Below, piece after piece: positions 31,407 to 39,360 of a DNA stretch of 41,586 nt (positions within the stretch are counted from its first letter, which is position 1; each line of letters starts with the position of its first letter). The translations under genes and the position numbers were made by a program. The notes under the pieces were generated by a model. It worked only from the letters and a program-made list of their open reading frames with translations, was not told the origin of the DNA and ran no database searches. Location: contig NZ_BBPQ01000074.1 in the NCBI RefSeq assembly GCF_000787855.1, positions 1 through 41,586 on the forward strand, given 5' to 3'. This stretch comes from Streptacidiphilus anmyonensis (GTDB taxonomy: Bacteria > Actinomycetota > Actinomycetes > Streptomycetales > Streptomycetaceae).

Positions 31407-32294
31407 TCAGGCCCCCGTCAGCGGGCCGTAGGCGTCGGGGCGCCGGTCGCGGTAGAAGGCCCACTGGTTGCGGACCTCCTCGATCAGCCCGAAGTCGAGG
31501 TCGCGTACGACGAGCTCCTCCTCCTTGTCGGAGGCGACCTCGCCGACGAACTGCCCGCGCGGGTCCACGAAGTAGCTGGTGCCGTAGAAGTCGTCGTCGC
31601 CGTACTCCTCCACCCCGACGCGGTTGATCGCGGCGATGAAGTACTCGTTGGCGACGGCGGCGGCCGGCTGCTCCAGCTGCCACAGGTAGGCGGACAGCCC
31701 GCGGCTGGTGGCGGACGGGTTGTAGACGATCTCGGCCCCGGCGAGGCCGAGCGCACGCCATCCCTCGGGGAAGTGGCGGTCGTAGCAGATGTACACCCCG
31801 ACCCGGCCGACGGCCGTGTCGAACACCGGCCACCCGAGGTTCCCGGGGCGGAAGTAGTACTTCTCCCAGAACCCCTTGACCTGCGGGATGTGGTGCTTGC
31901 GGTACTTGCCGAGGTAACTGCCGTCGGCGTCGATGACGGCGGCGGTGTTGTAGTAGAAGCCCGACTGCTCGACCTCGTACACGGGCACGACCATCACCAT
32001 GTTCAGCTCGCGCGCGAGCTCGCGCATCCGCGTCACGGTGGGCCCGTCCGGCACCGGCTCGGCCCACCGGTAGTGCTCGGGTTCCTGCACCTGGCAGAAG
32101 TAGGGGGCGTTGAACACCTCCTGAAACCCGATCACCTGCGCACCCTGCGCGGCCGCGTCCCGCGCGTACCGCTCGTGCACCTCGATCATGGACTCGGTGT
32201 CCCCGGTCCACTTCGCCTGCACGAGTGCCGCGCGCACCACGCGCGGCACTCCCTGCATCGACCCTTGCATCGACCTGTTGACGGATTCCGACAT
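31407..32294 (-). CDS. Beta-ureidopropionase / N-carbamoyl amidase (nitrilase superfamily)
   Basis: A 295-residue carbon-nitrogen hydrolase that would cleave N-carbamyl-beta-alanine to beta-alanine, CO2 and ammonia. The Glu-Lys-Cys triad is present: Glu in VIGFQEVFNAPYF near 59, Lys in YRKHHIPQVKGFWEKYYF near 135, and C170 in VYICYDRHFPEGWR. This segment resembles eukaryotic-type beta-ureidopropionases more than aliphatic nitrilases. The N-terminus carries a small duplication (SMQGSMQG) mirrored in the DNA. It is the first gene of the operon. The start at 32294 is preceded by the weak GAAGGCGAGG. Confidence 0.93.
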   Translation of the reverse strand: MSESVNRSMQGSMQGVPRVVRAALVQAKWTGDTESMIEVHERYARDAAAQGAQVIGFQEVFNAPYFCQVQEPEHYRWAEPVPDGPTVTRMRELARELNMVMVVPVYEVEQSGFYYNTAAVIDADGSYLGKYRKHHIPQVKGFWEKYYFRPGNLGWPVFDTAVGRVGVYICYDRHFPEGWRALGLAGAEIVYNPSATSRGLSAYLWQLEQPAAAVANEYFIAAINRVGVEEYGDDDFYGTSYFVDPRGQFVGEVASDKEEELVVRDLDFGLIEEVRNQWAFYRDRRPDAYGPLTGA

Positions 32295-32320
32295 GTGCGG
32301 CGCCTCGCCTTCAGCGTGGA

Positions 32321-32334
32321 TCTACGTGCGTAGA
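32321..32334. promoter_or_regulatory. Candidate operator upstream of the pyrimidine operon
   Basis: TCTACG, TG, CGTAGA form a perfect 6+6 inverted repeat, followed at once by a directly repeated AGTAGA-like element (32333-32342). It lies about 27 bases before the first start codon of the operon, where a repressor could block transcription. No regulator gene adjoins it directly. Confidence 0.4.
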
Positions 32335-32790
32335 AGTAGAAGCATGGTCGTTCCCGACCTTGATGGCAATATGTCGGGCATACCACAACCCTGGCGGTTC
32401 TTCCCTGCTCAGGGGCGTGTCGCACGCTCCGTGGCCGGCAAAAAGTCCGCATGGGTCACGGAGGACTCCCCCAGCACGGCCGCAAAGTCCCTGGCCCACG
32501 GCATGGGGAAGCCCTTCGCGGACTGAGCCCACCGCCAGGAAGCCGAGCAGGGCCGAGCGCATCCGCACGTACGGCTCGATGCGCGTCAGGCGTACCCAAC
32601 GGAGTGGCGGGCCGGCGCCGGCGAGACCTGGCAACCAGCTCCGTACGAAGACTGGACCGGCGTCTCGACCGCGGCCCCGCGGAAGAGGGCGCAGTCGGAT
32701 GTCGCAGGAGAGGGTGCCAGGCGTCGACCCTTGCGGACCATGGCGCCAGGACCGGCAGCAGGGATGAACAGGGCACGACCGCCGTGTGCC
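32335..32790. other. Intergenic stretch without a supported gene
   Basis: About 455 bases. Open frames exist on both strands but have no ribosome sites, no recognisable motifs and poor codon bias. A possible reverse-strand promoter for the pyrimidine operon lies at about 32345-32375 (TTGCCA, then CATGCT 17 bases on). Nothing else is seen. Confidence 0.5.
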
Positions 32791-34176
32791 CTACAGGCGG
32801 TGGGACACGCGGACGCGCTGGCCGAGGGACGCCGCCCGCCTGGTCCCCCGGTGCTCGTCGAGATAGTGGGCCAGTTGGGCGAGTTGGACGTTCACCGCAG
32901 CGGATTGCACACCCTGCGCACGGTCCAGGGCGTCCTCGACCGCCTGGCAGGCTTCGCTGATCTCACCCGAACGGAAGTGGGCTGTGGCAAGCAGGCAGAG
33001 GGCGAGAACCTGGTCGGTCAGCCGATCCGGGCTTCGGGTGACGCTGGCCGCCTCGAACTCACCCCGGGCTCGCTGCAGTTCGCCGAGCTCGAGGAGGCAT
33101 CGCAGCGTGGTGTCCGCAAGTTCGGCTGCCCCGAAGTAGTCGAGCCAGGCGTCGTTGTCGGAGCCGGCCTCGACCAACCCCTTGGCCGATCGCTCCAGGC
33201 TCACCTTGGTGGCCCCGGCGTCCTGGCGGGCAGCGTGAAATCGGGCCTCGGCCGCGTGCAGGGCAGCCCTGGCCCGCCGACCGTGGCCGGCGGTGCCCAG
33301 CAGGGCCGCACGCACCAGGTCGAAGGTACCCGGATGGTCGCCTGCCAGCGGCGCGTGTTCGGCCAGGGCAGCCAGGACGTGCGCGCCCAGCACGCGGTCC
33401 TCGCCGTGGTGCGCCATGGACAGGGCCAGCAGCAGGTAGCGACGGGCCAGTCCGTGGAGACCTGCGTCGTGGGTGTAGCGGCCGACGGACAGGTGGGCGA
33501 GGGCGGCGGAGCGGAAGACGCTGCGCCCGACGGTGCCTGGATACCGGCCGGTCAGCAGCGGCGCCAGGCTGCTTTGCAGGAACTGGACCGCGGGCAGCCG
33601 GGCCGCGATTCCGCCGGTGCGGCGGGCGATCAGATCGAAGGCCTGGAAGGTGGTGCTGAAGCGGGCGAGATCGACGGGTGTCACGTCATGGCCGGGGCCG
33701 TGGCCGACCGGCGCGGCCGCAGTGTCGGCGACCAGCCAGTGCAGGGCCGGTCCGCTGAGCGCGGCTGCCGGGATCCCGTAGCGGGTCGAGCTGTGCCGGT
33801 CCAGGTCGCTGACCCACAGGGCACGGGCCGCGGCGACGAGTTCGACCGGATCGTCCAGGAACTCGGGCGTCCACGGGGAGCGTGTCGAGCCGACGGGCCG
33901 GGCCATGCCGATGTCAGCGGTGGTGACGATCCGGCCGAGCCTCAACGCGAGTGTTTCGGCGATGAGTTCGGGCGGCACCGCGCGGCTCATCCGGCCGTCG
34001 CGCCACCGCTGCACGCTGGTGTGCGTGCACTTGGCGTCCCGGCCGTGTCGAGCCGCCGTGTCCCGCACCGCGCGCGCGAACTGCTTGTTGGACATGGCGG
34101 CCTGCTCGATGAGTGAGATGAGCTGCGAGTTCGGCCGCAGTGCGGGCGCCGGTGCGGCGTACATGCCACTGCTCAT
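32791..34176 (-). CDS. NsdA-like HTH/TPR transcriptional regulator
   Basis: A 461-residue protein. The N-terminal DNA-binding part (about 10-95) contains SNKQFARAVRDTAARHG, THTSVQRWRDGRMSR and VPPELIAETLALRLGR followed by VTTADIGMA. This order is typical of the NsdA-type regulators of Streptomyces, which act on sporulation and antibiotic production. The remaining about 350 residues are Ala/Leu-rich helical repeats resembling TPRs. The ATG at 34176 lies 7 bases after a -10 box and lacks a ribosome site, which suggests a leaderless mRNA. It is divergent from the helical hypothetical and permease genes. Control of those genes or of the pyrimidine operon is possible but unproven. Confidence 0.85.
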   Translation of the reverse strand: MSSGMYAAPAPALRPNSQLISLIEQAAMSNKQFARAVRDTAARHGRDAKCTHTSVQRWRDGRMSRAVPPELIAETLALRLGRIVTTADIGMARPVGSTRSPWTPEFLDDPVELVAAARALWVSDLDRHSSTRYGIPAAALSGPALHWLVADTAAAPVGHGPGHDVTPVDLARFSTTFQAFDLIARRTGGIAARLPAVQFLQSSLAPLLTGRYPGTVGRSVFRSAALAHLSVGRYTHDAGLHGLARRYLLLALSMAHHGEDRVLGAHVLAALAEHAPLAGDHPGTFDLVRAALLGTAGHGRRARAALHAAEARFHAARQDAGATKVSLERSAKGLVEAGSDNDAWLDYFGAAELADTTLRCLLELGELQRARGEFEAASVTRSPDRLTDQVLALCLLATAHFRSGEISEACQAVEDALDRAQGVQSAAVNVQLAQLAHYLDEHRGTRRAASLGQRVRVSHRL

Positions 34177-34183
34177 GCAGGGC

Positions 34184-34205
34184 ACTTTAGGGCCCCGCGC
34201 GGGGC
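34184..34205 (-). promoter_or_regulatory. -10 box and palindromic operator of the NsdA-like gene
   Basis: On the reverse strand, TAAAGT (34184-34189) stands 7 bases before the ATG at 34176, the distance expected for a leaderless transcript. A perfect 14-bp palindrome, GCCCCGCGCGGGGC (34192-34205), fills the -10/-35 spacer, where a bound repressor would exclude polymerase. Autoregulation is an obvious possibility. Confidence 0.5.
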
Positions 34206-34416
34206 GTTCCATGTCGGTTGCGTTAATTCGTGCGCTCTGAGCCCTGCTGTGACGAGTGGACCCCCGGTGAGCCCTATTGCCGACAAGTGAAGATCTGATT
34301 TTCTACTTCCCTGCGCCCCCTTCACAGGAACCCCGCGTGGCGTGGCGCAATCACCCGGAGTAGTCCGTCCGCGCCTCTGCGCTCGGTCTCCATTCGACGA
34401 ACCGACAGGAGCACTC

Positions 34417-34461
34417 GTGACACTGTCCCGATCTCCGTTGACAGGCTCCTGCCATGGCTAG
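34417..34461 (+). CDS. Possible 14-codon leader ORF
   Basis: GTG at 34417 follows AGGAG (34407-34411) at good spacing and opens a 14-residue frame, VTLSRSPLTGSCHG. It ends at TAG 34459-34461 and overlaps the ATG of the next gene (34454) by 8 bases. The next gene's own ATG has no ribosome site, so reinitiation from this leader is plausible. Chance cannot be excluded. Confidence 0.35.
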   Translation: MTLSRSPLTGSCHG

Positions 34462-35416
34462 GGGACACGGCCGCGACTCCGAGTCACTTGAGACGCATCC
34501 CGCGCGCGACGACCTGGCACTGCGCACAGCGTGCGAGGACGCCGCCATGGGCCGCTGGGACGCACCGCGCGACGTGATCGCGGCCAGCGGACGCGACTGG
34601 GACCGGAGGGTCTTCCGGCTGCAGATTCTGGCTCGCCACGGGGTACGCCTGCGCTGGGCCGAAACCTGGGCGTCTGCCGAACCCGGCAACCCGGACGCCG
34701 TGGTGATGCTCGCGCACGTCCAGGCACTGCGCGCCATCCTGGCAGGTGAGACCAAGGACCGTGAACTCCTGGACTCGGCCTGGCAGACCTGTCTGCGGGC
34801 CGCCGACGCACTGCCGCCGGACCCCTCACCGTGGCTGGTACTGATGGCGCTGACCCGTACGCTGGCGCCGGACACCAAACTGATGCAGCAGTTGTGGGCC
34901 GAAGCCAGCCGCCGCGACCCCTACGGCCGCGAAGGCCACCACGAACTTCTGGCCTACCTGATGCCACGTCATCACGGCTCCGCTGCCATGATGTTCGACT
35001 GGGCGCACGAGCGGGCCCAACTGGCCCCCCGGGGTACGCCGATCGCGGTGCTGCTCCTGGTCGCGCAGGCCGAGCACTACCGTCACCGTACGCAGCAGGA
35101 TCCACAGAACCTGCGGTTGGTCATCCACTCGTGGACGGACCGCCCCGACGTCGACCTTGTGCTGGACCACTGGTGGAGTTTCCGTTCACCACGGCGCCAC
35201 GCCAACTTCATCGACGACGCGCACTATCTGGCGCACGCCCTCTCCTTTGCCGGCCGGCACGCCGAAGCGGTGGAGGTCTTCGAGGAGATCGGCCCCTACA
35301 TGAGCCAACTCCCCTGGGCCCTGTGCGGAGACGCGGAGCAACTGTTCCGCAGTCACCGGGAGCAGGCGATGAAGCCGGTCCGCGCCAACCCCGGCCGCTG
35401 GCGTCGATCGACCTGA
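34454..35416 (+). CDS. Hypothetical helical-repeat (TPR-like) protein
   Basis: A 320-residue soluble protein built of Ala/Leu/Trp-rich helices, with no signal peptide or membrane segment. Segments such as WAEASRRDPYGREGHHELLA near 155 and FAGRHAEAVEVFEEIGPYM near 275 look like TPR-type helix pairs. The overall pattern recalls DUF4034-type proteins, but I do not claim membership. It is divergent from the NsdA-like regulator and precedes the APC permease by 124 bases on the same strand. The ATG at 34454 lacks a ribosome site but overlaps a short leader frame that has one. Confidence 0.7.
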   Translation: MARGHGRDSESLETHPARDDLALRTACEDAAMGRWDAPRDVIAASGRDWDRRVFRLQILARHGVRLRWAETWASAEPGNPDAVVMLAHVQALRAILAGETKDRELLDSAWQTCLRAADALPPDPSPWLVLMALTRTLAPDTKLMQQLWAEASRRDPYGREGHHELLAYLMPRHHGSAAMMFDWAHERAQLAPRGTPIAVLLLVAQAEHYRHRTQQDPQNLRLVIHSWTDRPDVDLVLDHWWSFRSPRRHANFIDDAHYLAHALSFAGRHAEAVEVFEEIGPYMSQLPWALCGDAEQLFRSHREQAMKPVRANPGRWRRST

Positions 35417-35540
35417 ACAGCCCGACCGACCTGATCGACCCGGTCAGGCTCATCAACTGGTCGCGCGCCGACCTCCCTTGACGCCCCCTCATACTCTCCC
35501 GCCGGTCCGCAGCCCCCTCCCCCCGAGAGGAAGAGACACC

Positions 35541-37073
35541 ATGCCCCTGGAACCCGAGTACCTGTCCGACGAGGAGCGCCTCGCGCAGCTGGGTTACACC
35601 CAGGTGCTGGCCCGGCGCATGTCAGGCTTCTCGAATTTCGCCGTCTCCTTCACCATCATCTCCATTCTTTCCGGCTGCCTGACCCTCTACGGCTTCGGCC
35701 TCACCACCGGTGGTCCGGCCATGCTGACCTGGGGCTGGGTGCTGGTCGGCGCCATGACTCTGTTCGTGGGCCTGGCGATGGCCGAGGTCTGCTCCTCGTA
35801 CCCGACCTCGGCGGGACTGTACTTCTGGGCGAAGGAGATGGCACCGCCGGGTTCGGCGGCCGCATGGGCCTGGTTCACCGGATGGTTCAACGTGCTGGGC
35901 CAAGTCGCGGTGACCGCCGGTGTCGACTTCGGTGCCGCCACCTTCCTGAACGCCTACCTCGATCTCCAGTGGGGCTTCAGCACGACCGCCCAGCACACGA
36001 TGATGCTCTTCGCGGGCATCCTGCTGCTGCACGGTGCGCTGAACACCTTCGGCGTGCGGTTGGTGGCGCTCCTCAACAGCGTCAGCGTCTGGTGGCACGT
36101 CGGCGGCGTGCTGGTCATCGTCGGGGCGCTGATCGTCGTTCCCTCCCACCACCAGTCGGCCGGATTCGTCTTCGGGCACTTCGCCAACGGCACCGGTTTC
36201 CACTCCGGGCTCTACGTCGGCCTGCTGAGCCTGCTCGTCGCTCAGTACACCTTCACCGGCTACGACGCCTCGGCCCACATGACCGAGGAGACCAACGACG
36301 CCGCGGTGGCGGGCCCGCGCGGAATCGTCCGCTCGATCTGGCTCTCCTGGATCGCCGGATTCGTGCTGATCGTCGGCATCACCTTCGCCATCCAGAACTG
36401 GGACGGCACTCTCAACACCGCCACCGGGGTGCCGCCGGCCCAGATCTTCATCGACTCGCTCGGGCTGACCGGGGGCAAACTGCTGCTGCTGATCGTGATC
36501 GGCGCCCAGCTGTTCTGCGGGATGGCCTCGGTCACCGCCAACTCCCGCATGATCTACGCCTTCTCGCGAGACGGCGCGCTGCCCTTCAGTCGGGTCTGGC
36601 ACCAGATCAACCCCAGCACCCGCACACCCACCAAGGCAGTCTGGCTGGCCGTGGGAGCTGCGCTGTCACTCGGCCTGCCGGACCTGATCAACGCCACCGC
36701 GTACGCCGCGGTGACCTCGATCGCCACCATTGGCCTGTACATCGCCTACGTGATCCCGACCTTCCTGCGGCTCCGTCAAGGGGACCGATTCCAACGCGGC
36801 CCGTGGCACCTGGGCCGTTTCAGCCGCCCGATCGGCATCGTCGCGGTGGCCTGGGTGCTGCTGATCACCGTGTTGTTCATGCTGCCCCAGGTCAACCCGA
36901 TCACCGCCCAGAACTTCAACTACGCCCCCGTCGCCGTGGCGATCGTGCTCGGCTTCGCCACGCTCTGGTGGTTCGTCTCGGCCCGCACCTGGTTCCTCAA
37001 CCGGAACCACCCGCACAACCGCAAGCTGGCCGCACCCGACCAGGCTGCCGCGGAGTCGCTGTCGCGGCGCTAG
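35541..37073 (+). CDS. APC-superfamily amino acid / GABA-type permease
   Basis: A 510-residue integral membrane transporter with about 12 hydrophobic spans. The first span contains the APC signature SGFSNFAVSFTIISILSG, followed by AEVCSSYPTSAGLYFWAKEM near 80. TGYDASAHMTEETNDAA near 240 and ANSRMIYAFSRDGALPFS near 333 are also typical of the GABA/BAT1-like branch. Likely substrates are amino acids or amines, and beta-alanine or GABA would suit the neighbouring pyrimidine operon (inference). AGGAAGAG before the ATG at 35541 fixes the start. Its stop codon abuts the remnant of an IS5-type element. Confidence 0.93.
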   Translation: MPLEPEYLSDEERLAQLGYTQVLARRMSGFSNFAVSFTIISILSGCLTLYGFGLTTGGPAMLTWGWVLVGAMTLFVGLAMAEVCSSYPTSAGLYFWAKEMAPPGSAAAWAWFTGWFNVLGQVAVTAGVDFGAATFLNAYLDLQWGFSTTAQHTMMLFAGILLLHGALNTFGVRLVALLNSVSVWWHVGGVLVIVGALIVVPSHHQSAGFVFGHFANGTGFHSGLYVGLLSLLVAQYTFTGYDASAHMTEETNDAAVAGPRGIVRSIWLSWIAGFVLIVGITFAIQNWDGTLNTATGVPPAQIFIDSLGLTGGKLLLLIVIGAQLFCGMASVTANSRMIYAFSRDGALPFSRVWHQINPSTRTPTKAVWLAVGAALSLGLPDLINATAYAAVTSIATIGLYIAYVIPTFLRLRQGDRFQRGPWHLGRFSRPIGIVAVAWVLLITVLFMLPQVNPITAQNFNYAPVAVAIVLGFATLWWFVSARTWFLNRNHPHNRKLAAPDQAAAESLSRR

Positions 37074-37092
37074 GGCGCGTATCGAGTCGTGA

Positions 37093-37262
37093 TCAGCGAG
37101 TTGCTCCGGTGGGGTCTTTGATCCAGATCATCGAGGCTCGCAGATGGAGGCCGGCGAGGTAGCTCTCCGGGGTCTTGTCGTACCTGGTGGCGATGCCTCG
37201 CCAGGCCTTCAGCTTGTTGATCAGCCGCTCTACGGTGTTCCTCTCCTTGTACGCATTATCCA
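37093..37262 (-). pseudogene. IS5-family transposase C-terminal remnant
   Basis: The reverse strand encodes the last about 55 residues of an IS5-type transposase, including NTVERLINKLKAWRGIATRY followed by DKTPESYLAGLHLRAS. This is the conserved tail after the last catalytic acidic residue. Upstream the frame loses similarity, so the DDE core is absent and the element cannot transpose. Sequence from 37074 (AGGGCGCGTATCGAG region) to the stop may be the element's terminal repeat. Confidence 0.8.
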
Positions 37263-37535
37263 GCAGCGGTGAGCAGCGGCCCTCCAGCCGGACGAGGCCG
37301 CATGCGAGGACTCTACGAAGCGAACGTGCATGATCCAGGCCTGCGTCGGGGTGCGGCGCATTCCCGTGGCGACGCCGTCGGCAGGCGCGGGCTCCCCTGG
37401 TCTGGAGCTCCCGGTCGTGGGCCCCGCCTCCTGGGTCCACGACCGGGTCACGAGGGGATGCAGCGCAGGCTCTCGTCTCAGCCCCCGAACAGCTTCAGCA
37501 GGTGTATCCGCACGGCCTGCTGGTCGCCGAGGTCG

Positions 37536-37808
37536 ATGCCGTTCGCCGATTTCACCCGCCTGGTGCAGGAAACCCCGGCGCTCCGCGACTACGCCCACCG
37601 CATGTGGACTCGCCACGAAGCAGCCCTGCCGCGAGCCATTGCCGAGGAAGTCGGCGCCCCCGAGGACGACGTCACCTGCGCGGCTCTGGCTCATTTCGCC
37701 CTTGAGGCCCGCAACCTCATCCTGCGGCACACCGAGCCGCACCGCGCCGCCGACGAGGCTTTCGCATTGCTCGAACACGGCCGGGCGGCCTCCCACCCGC
37801 GCAGCTGA
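37536..37808 (+). pseudogene. TetR-family C-terminal fragment
   Basis: An open frame of 90 residues contains FTRLVQETPALRDYAHRMW, then ALARAIAEE-like and AALAHFALEARNLI segments, and ends in DEAFALLEHGR. This order is typical of the C-terminal ligand domain of MftR/TetR regulators. No DNA-binding domain precedes it: the frame upstream is Arg/Gly noise. It is therefore a 5'-truncated relic. The N-terminal half of a similar regulator lies about 290 bases downstream. Confidence 0.6.
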
Positions 37809-37867
37809 CCCGGCCTGCTCGGAGCCGTGGCGTGCGCGGGCGCATTGGGAGCGCCCACCGCAGCACC

Positions 37868-37951
37868 GCGCACGCCTACACCGACGCCTGGACCGTGAGC
37901 ACCGCCGTCGCCATCCTCGGTCTCGCGGCCCCGATCCTCCCGCGCGCCAAC
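37868..37951 (+). pseudogene. Possible MFS transporter C-terminal fragment
   Basis: The forward frame reads AHAYTDAWTVSTAVAILGLA followed by APILP. This resembles the last transmembrane helix of drug-efflux (DHA2-type) MFS proteins. Only about 28 residues are recognisable and no start or stop context supports a live gene. TetR and MFS genes are often adjacent, which fits the flanking TetR fragments. Confidence 0.3.
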
Positions 37952-38093
37952 CGCAGTCCCTCCCACCCGACATGTACGGGCGGGCACCACGTCACAGAGC
38001 CTGCCCACTCAACCCGCTCACGCCCGGAGGGCGGCAGCGTCGTGACCGATCCAGGGCTCATCCGTCGGAGTCTCGCCGACTAGGATGGCCCGC

Positions 38094-38276
38094 ATGGCAC
38101 GTTGGGAACCGGACGCACAGGGGCGGCTGCAGCAGGCGGCCATGGAGCTCTTCGCCGAGCGCGGATACTCCGAGGTGACCGACGCGTACGAGGTCCTCGT
38201 CGACGACCTCTCCCGGCAGGTCAAGGCCGGCTTGTCGGCGGACGTCTCCGTGCTCTACCCGCAGTTGGCCGGATAG
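38094..38276 (+). pseudogene. TetR-family N-terminal fragment with internal deletion
   Basis: A 60-residue frame starts MARWEPDAQGRLQQAAMELF followed by AERGYSEVT, a standard TetR first helix. It then jumps to DAYEVLVDDLSRQVKAGL, typical of a C-terminal domain. The recognition helix of the HTH is missing, so it should not bind DNA. TAGGAT (38081-38086) lies 7 bases before the ATG, so the original leaderless promoter may survive and the short product could still be made. Confidence 0.55.
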
Positions 38277-38424
38277 CCCCGCACCGGCGCTGACACGACC
38301 TGCCTCAGCGGGCCCGCAGCCGGGCCACCCCGACCGCACGACAGCGCGGCAGGTCGAAGGCCGCCGGCCCCCCGGGCTGCGGGCCTCCTCCCCACCGCGC
38401 TCTCGGTCGGCGATCGGTCGGCGA

Positions 38425-39195
38425 TCAGTCGGCGATCCTGGCGTGCATCTCCCAGACCAGGATCTCCGCGGGCTCGACCGCGGTGACCTTCCGCCCTCCC
38501 GTCGCCGTGAAGCGCACCGCGTCACCGGCGCCCAGCGGTCCGACGCCCTCCAGAGCGACGTCACCGCGGGGAACGAACAGGTGGAGGAAGGGCGCGTCGG
38601 GCAGTTCGATGCTCTGGCCGGGCTGCAGGCGGGCGGCATGCAGCGCGGCGTAGCGGTTCTTGATGCGGATGGCGGAGGCGCCGTCGTGCTTGTCCATGCC
38701 GGACGCGACGGGGACCAGACCCCCGGACATCAGCTCGTGGTCGATCTCGAGCTGTTCGTAGCCCGGCACGATGCCGGCCTCGTCGGGGACGACCCACATC
38801 TGGACGAAGTGCACCGGCTCGGTGTGGGCGTCGCCGCCGTCCAGGCGCCAGGAGTCGTTCTTCTCGGAGTGCAGGATGCCGGTGCCGGCACTCATCCGCT
38901 GCGCCAGTCCCGGATAGATCACGCCGGAGTGGCCGGTGGAGTCCTGGTGCACCAGCGATCCCTGCATCACCCAGGTGACGATCTCCATGTCGCGGTGAGG
39001 GTGGGTCTCGAAGCCGCTGCCCGGGCGGACGAGGTCGTCGTTGTTGACCAGCAGCAGCCCGTGGTGGGTGTTGGCGGGGTCGAACCGGTCACCGAAGGAG
39101 AAGGAGTGCTTGGAGTCCAGCCAGCTGATCTGCGTCCGAGAGCGGTCGCCGGCACGGCGGACGTCGATCTGAGGCCTCATGTTGGCGGTGCTCAC
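38425..39195 (-). CDS. Pirin-family bicupin protein
   Basis: A 256-residue two-cupin protein. The N-terminal cupin has the metal ligands in GFETHPHRDMEIVTWV (near 63), followed by SAGTGILHSEKND (near 105), giving the His/His/His/Glu set seen in YhhW-type pirins with quercetinase activity. The C-terminal cupin (about 140-250) lacks an evident metal site, as is usual. Bacterial pirins act in redox or stress metabolism, and the substrate here is unknown. The start is GTG at 39195, with AAGGGAT about 8 bases upstream. A MarR-type operator overlaps its promoter. Confidence 0.93.
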   Translation of the reverse strand: MSTANMRPQIDVRRAGDRSRTQISWLDSKHSFSFGDRFDPANTHHGLLLVNNDDLVRPGSGFETHPHRDMEIVTWVMQGSLVHQDSTGHSGVIYPGLAQRMSAGTGILHSEKNDSWRLDGGDAHTEPVHFVQMWVVPDEAGIVPGYEQLEIDHELMSGGLVPVASGMDKHDGASAIRIKNRYAALHAARLQPGQSIELPDAPFLHLFVPRGDVALEGVGPLGAGDAVRFTATGGRKVTAVEPAEILVWEMHARIAD

Positions 39196-39238
39196 TGTTT
39201 TGATCCCTTCAGATTCCCGACACGCTTCGTGCCTTGCT

Positions 39239-39262
39239 CAGCATAGTTGATCCTTCAACTAT
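39239..39262 (-). promoter_or_regulatory. MarR-type operator and -10 box of the pirin gene
   Basis: ATAGTTGA (39243-39250), TCCT, TCAACTAT (39255-39262) form a perfect 8+8 inverted repeat of the AGTTGA/TCAACT type bound by many MarR-family repressors. On the reverse strand TATGCT (39239-39244), partly inside the repeat, is a good -10. Transcription would begin about 35 bases before the pirin start codon. No MarR gene is in the window. Confidence 0.65.
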
Positions 39263-39360
39263 TCCGGAGGCCCGGATCGCCCGCGCGCCACCACAGACGG
39301 GAATACACGCAGGCGTGGCTCCGGTTGCTCGGAGACATCGGATGCACGGAGTTGGTTGCG

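Noticed and set aside
32188-32526. Forward open frame across the start of the pyrimidine operon
   Set aside because: It has no ribosome site, is antisense to the ureidopropionase start and has no recognisable motif.
37489-37551. Reverse-strand frame ending DQQAVRIHLLKLFGG and a stop
   Set aside because: It looks protein-like for about 20 residues only. No family could be recognised and it overlaps the TetR relic, so it is not annotated.
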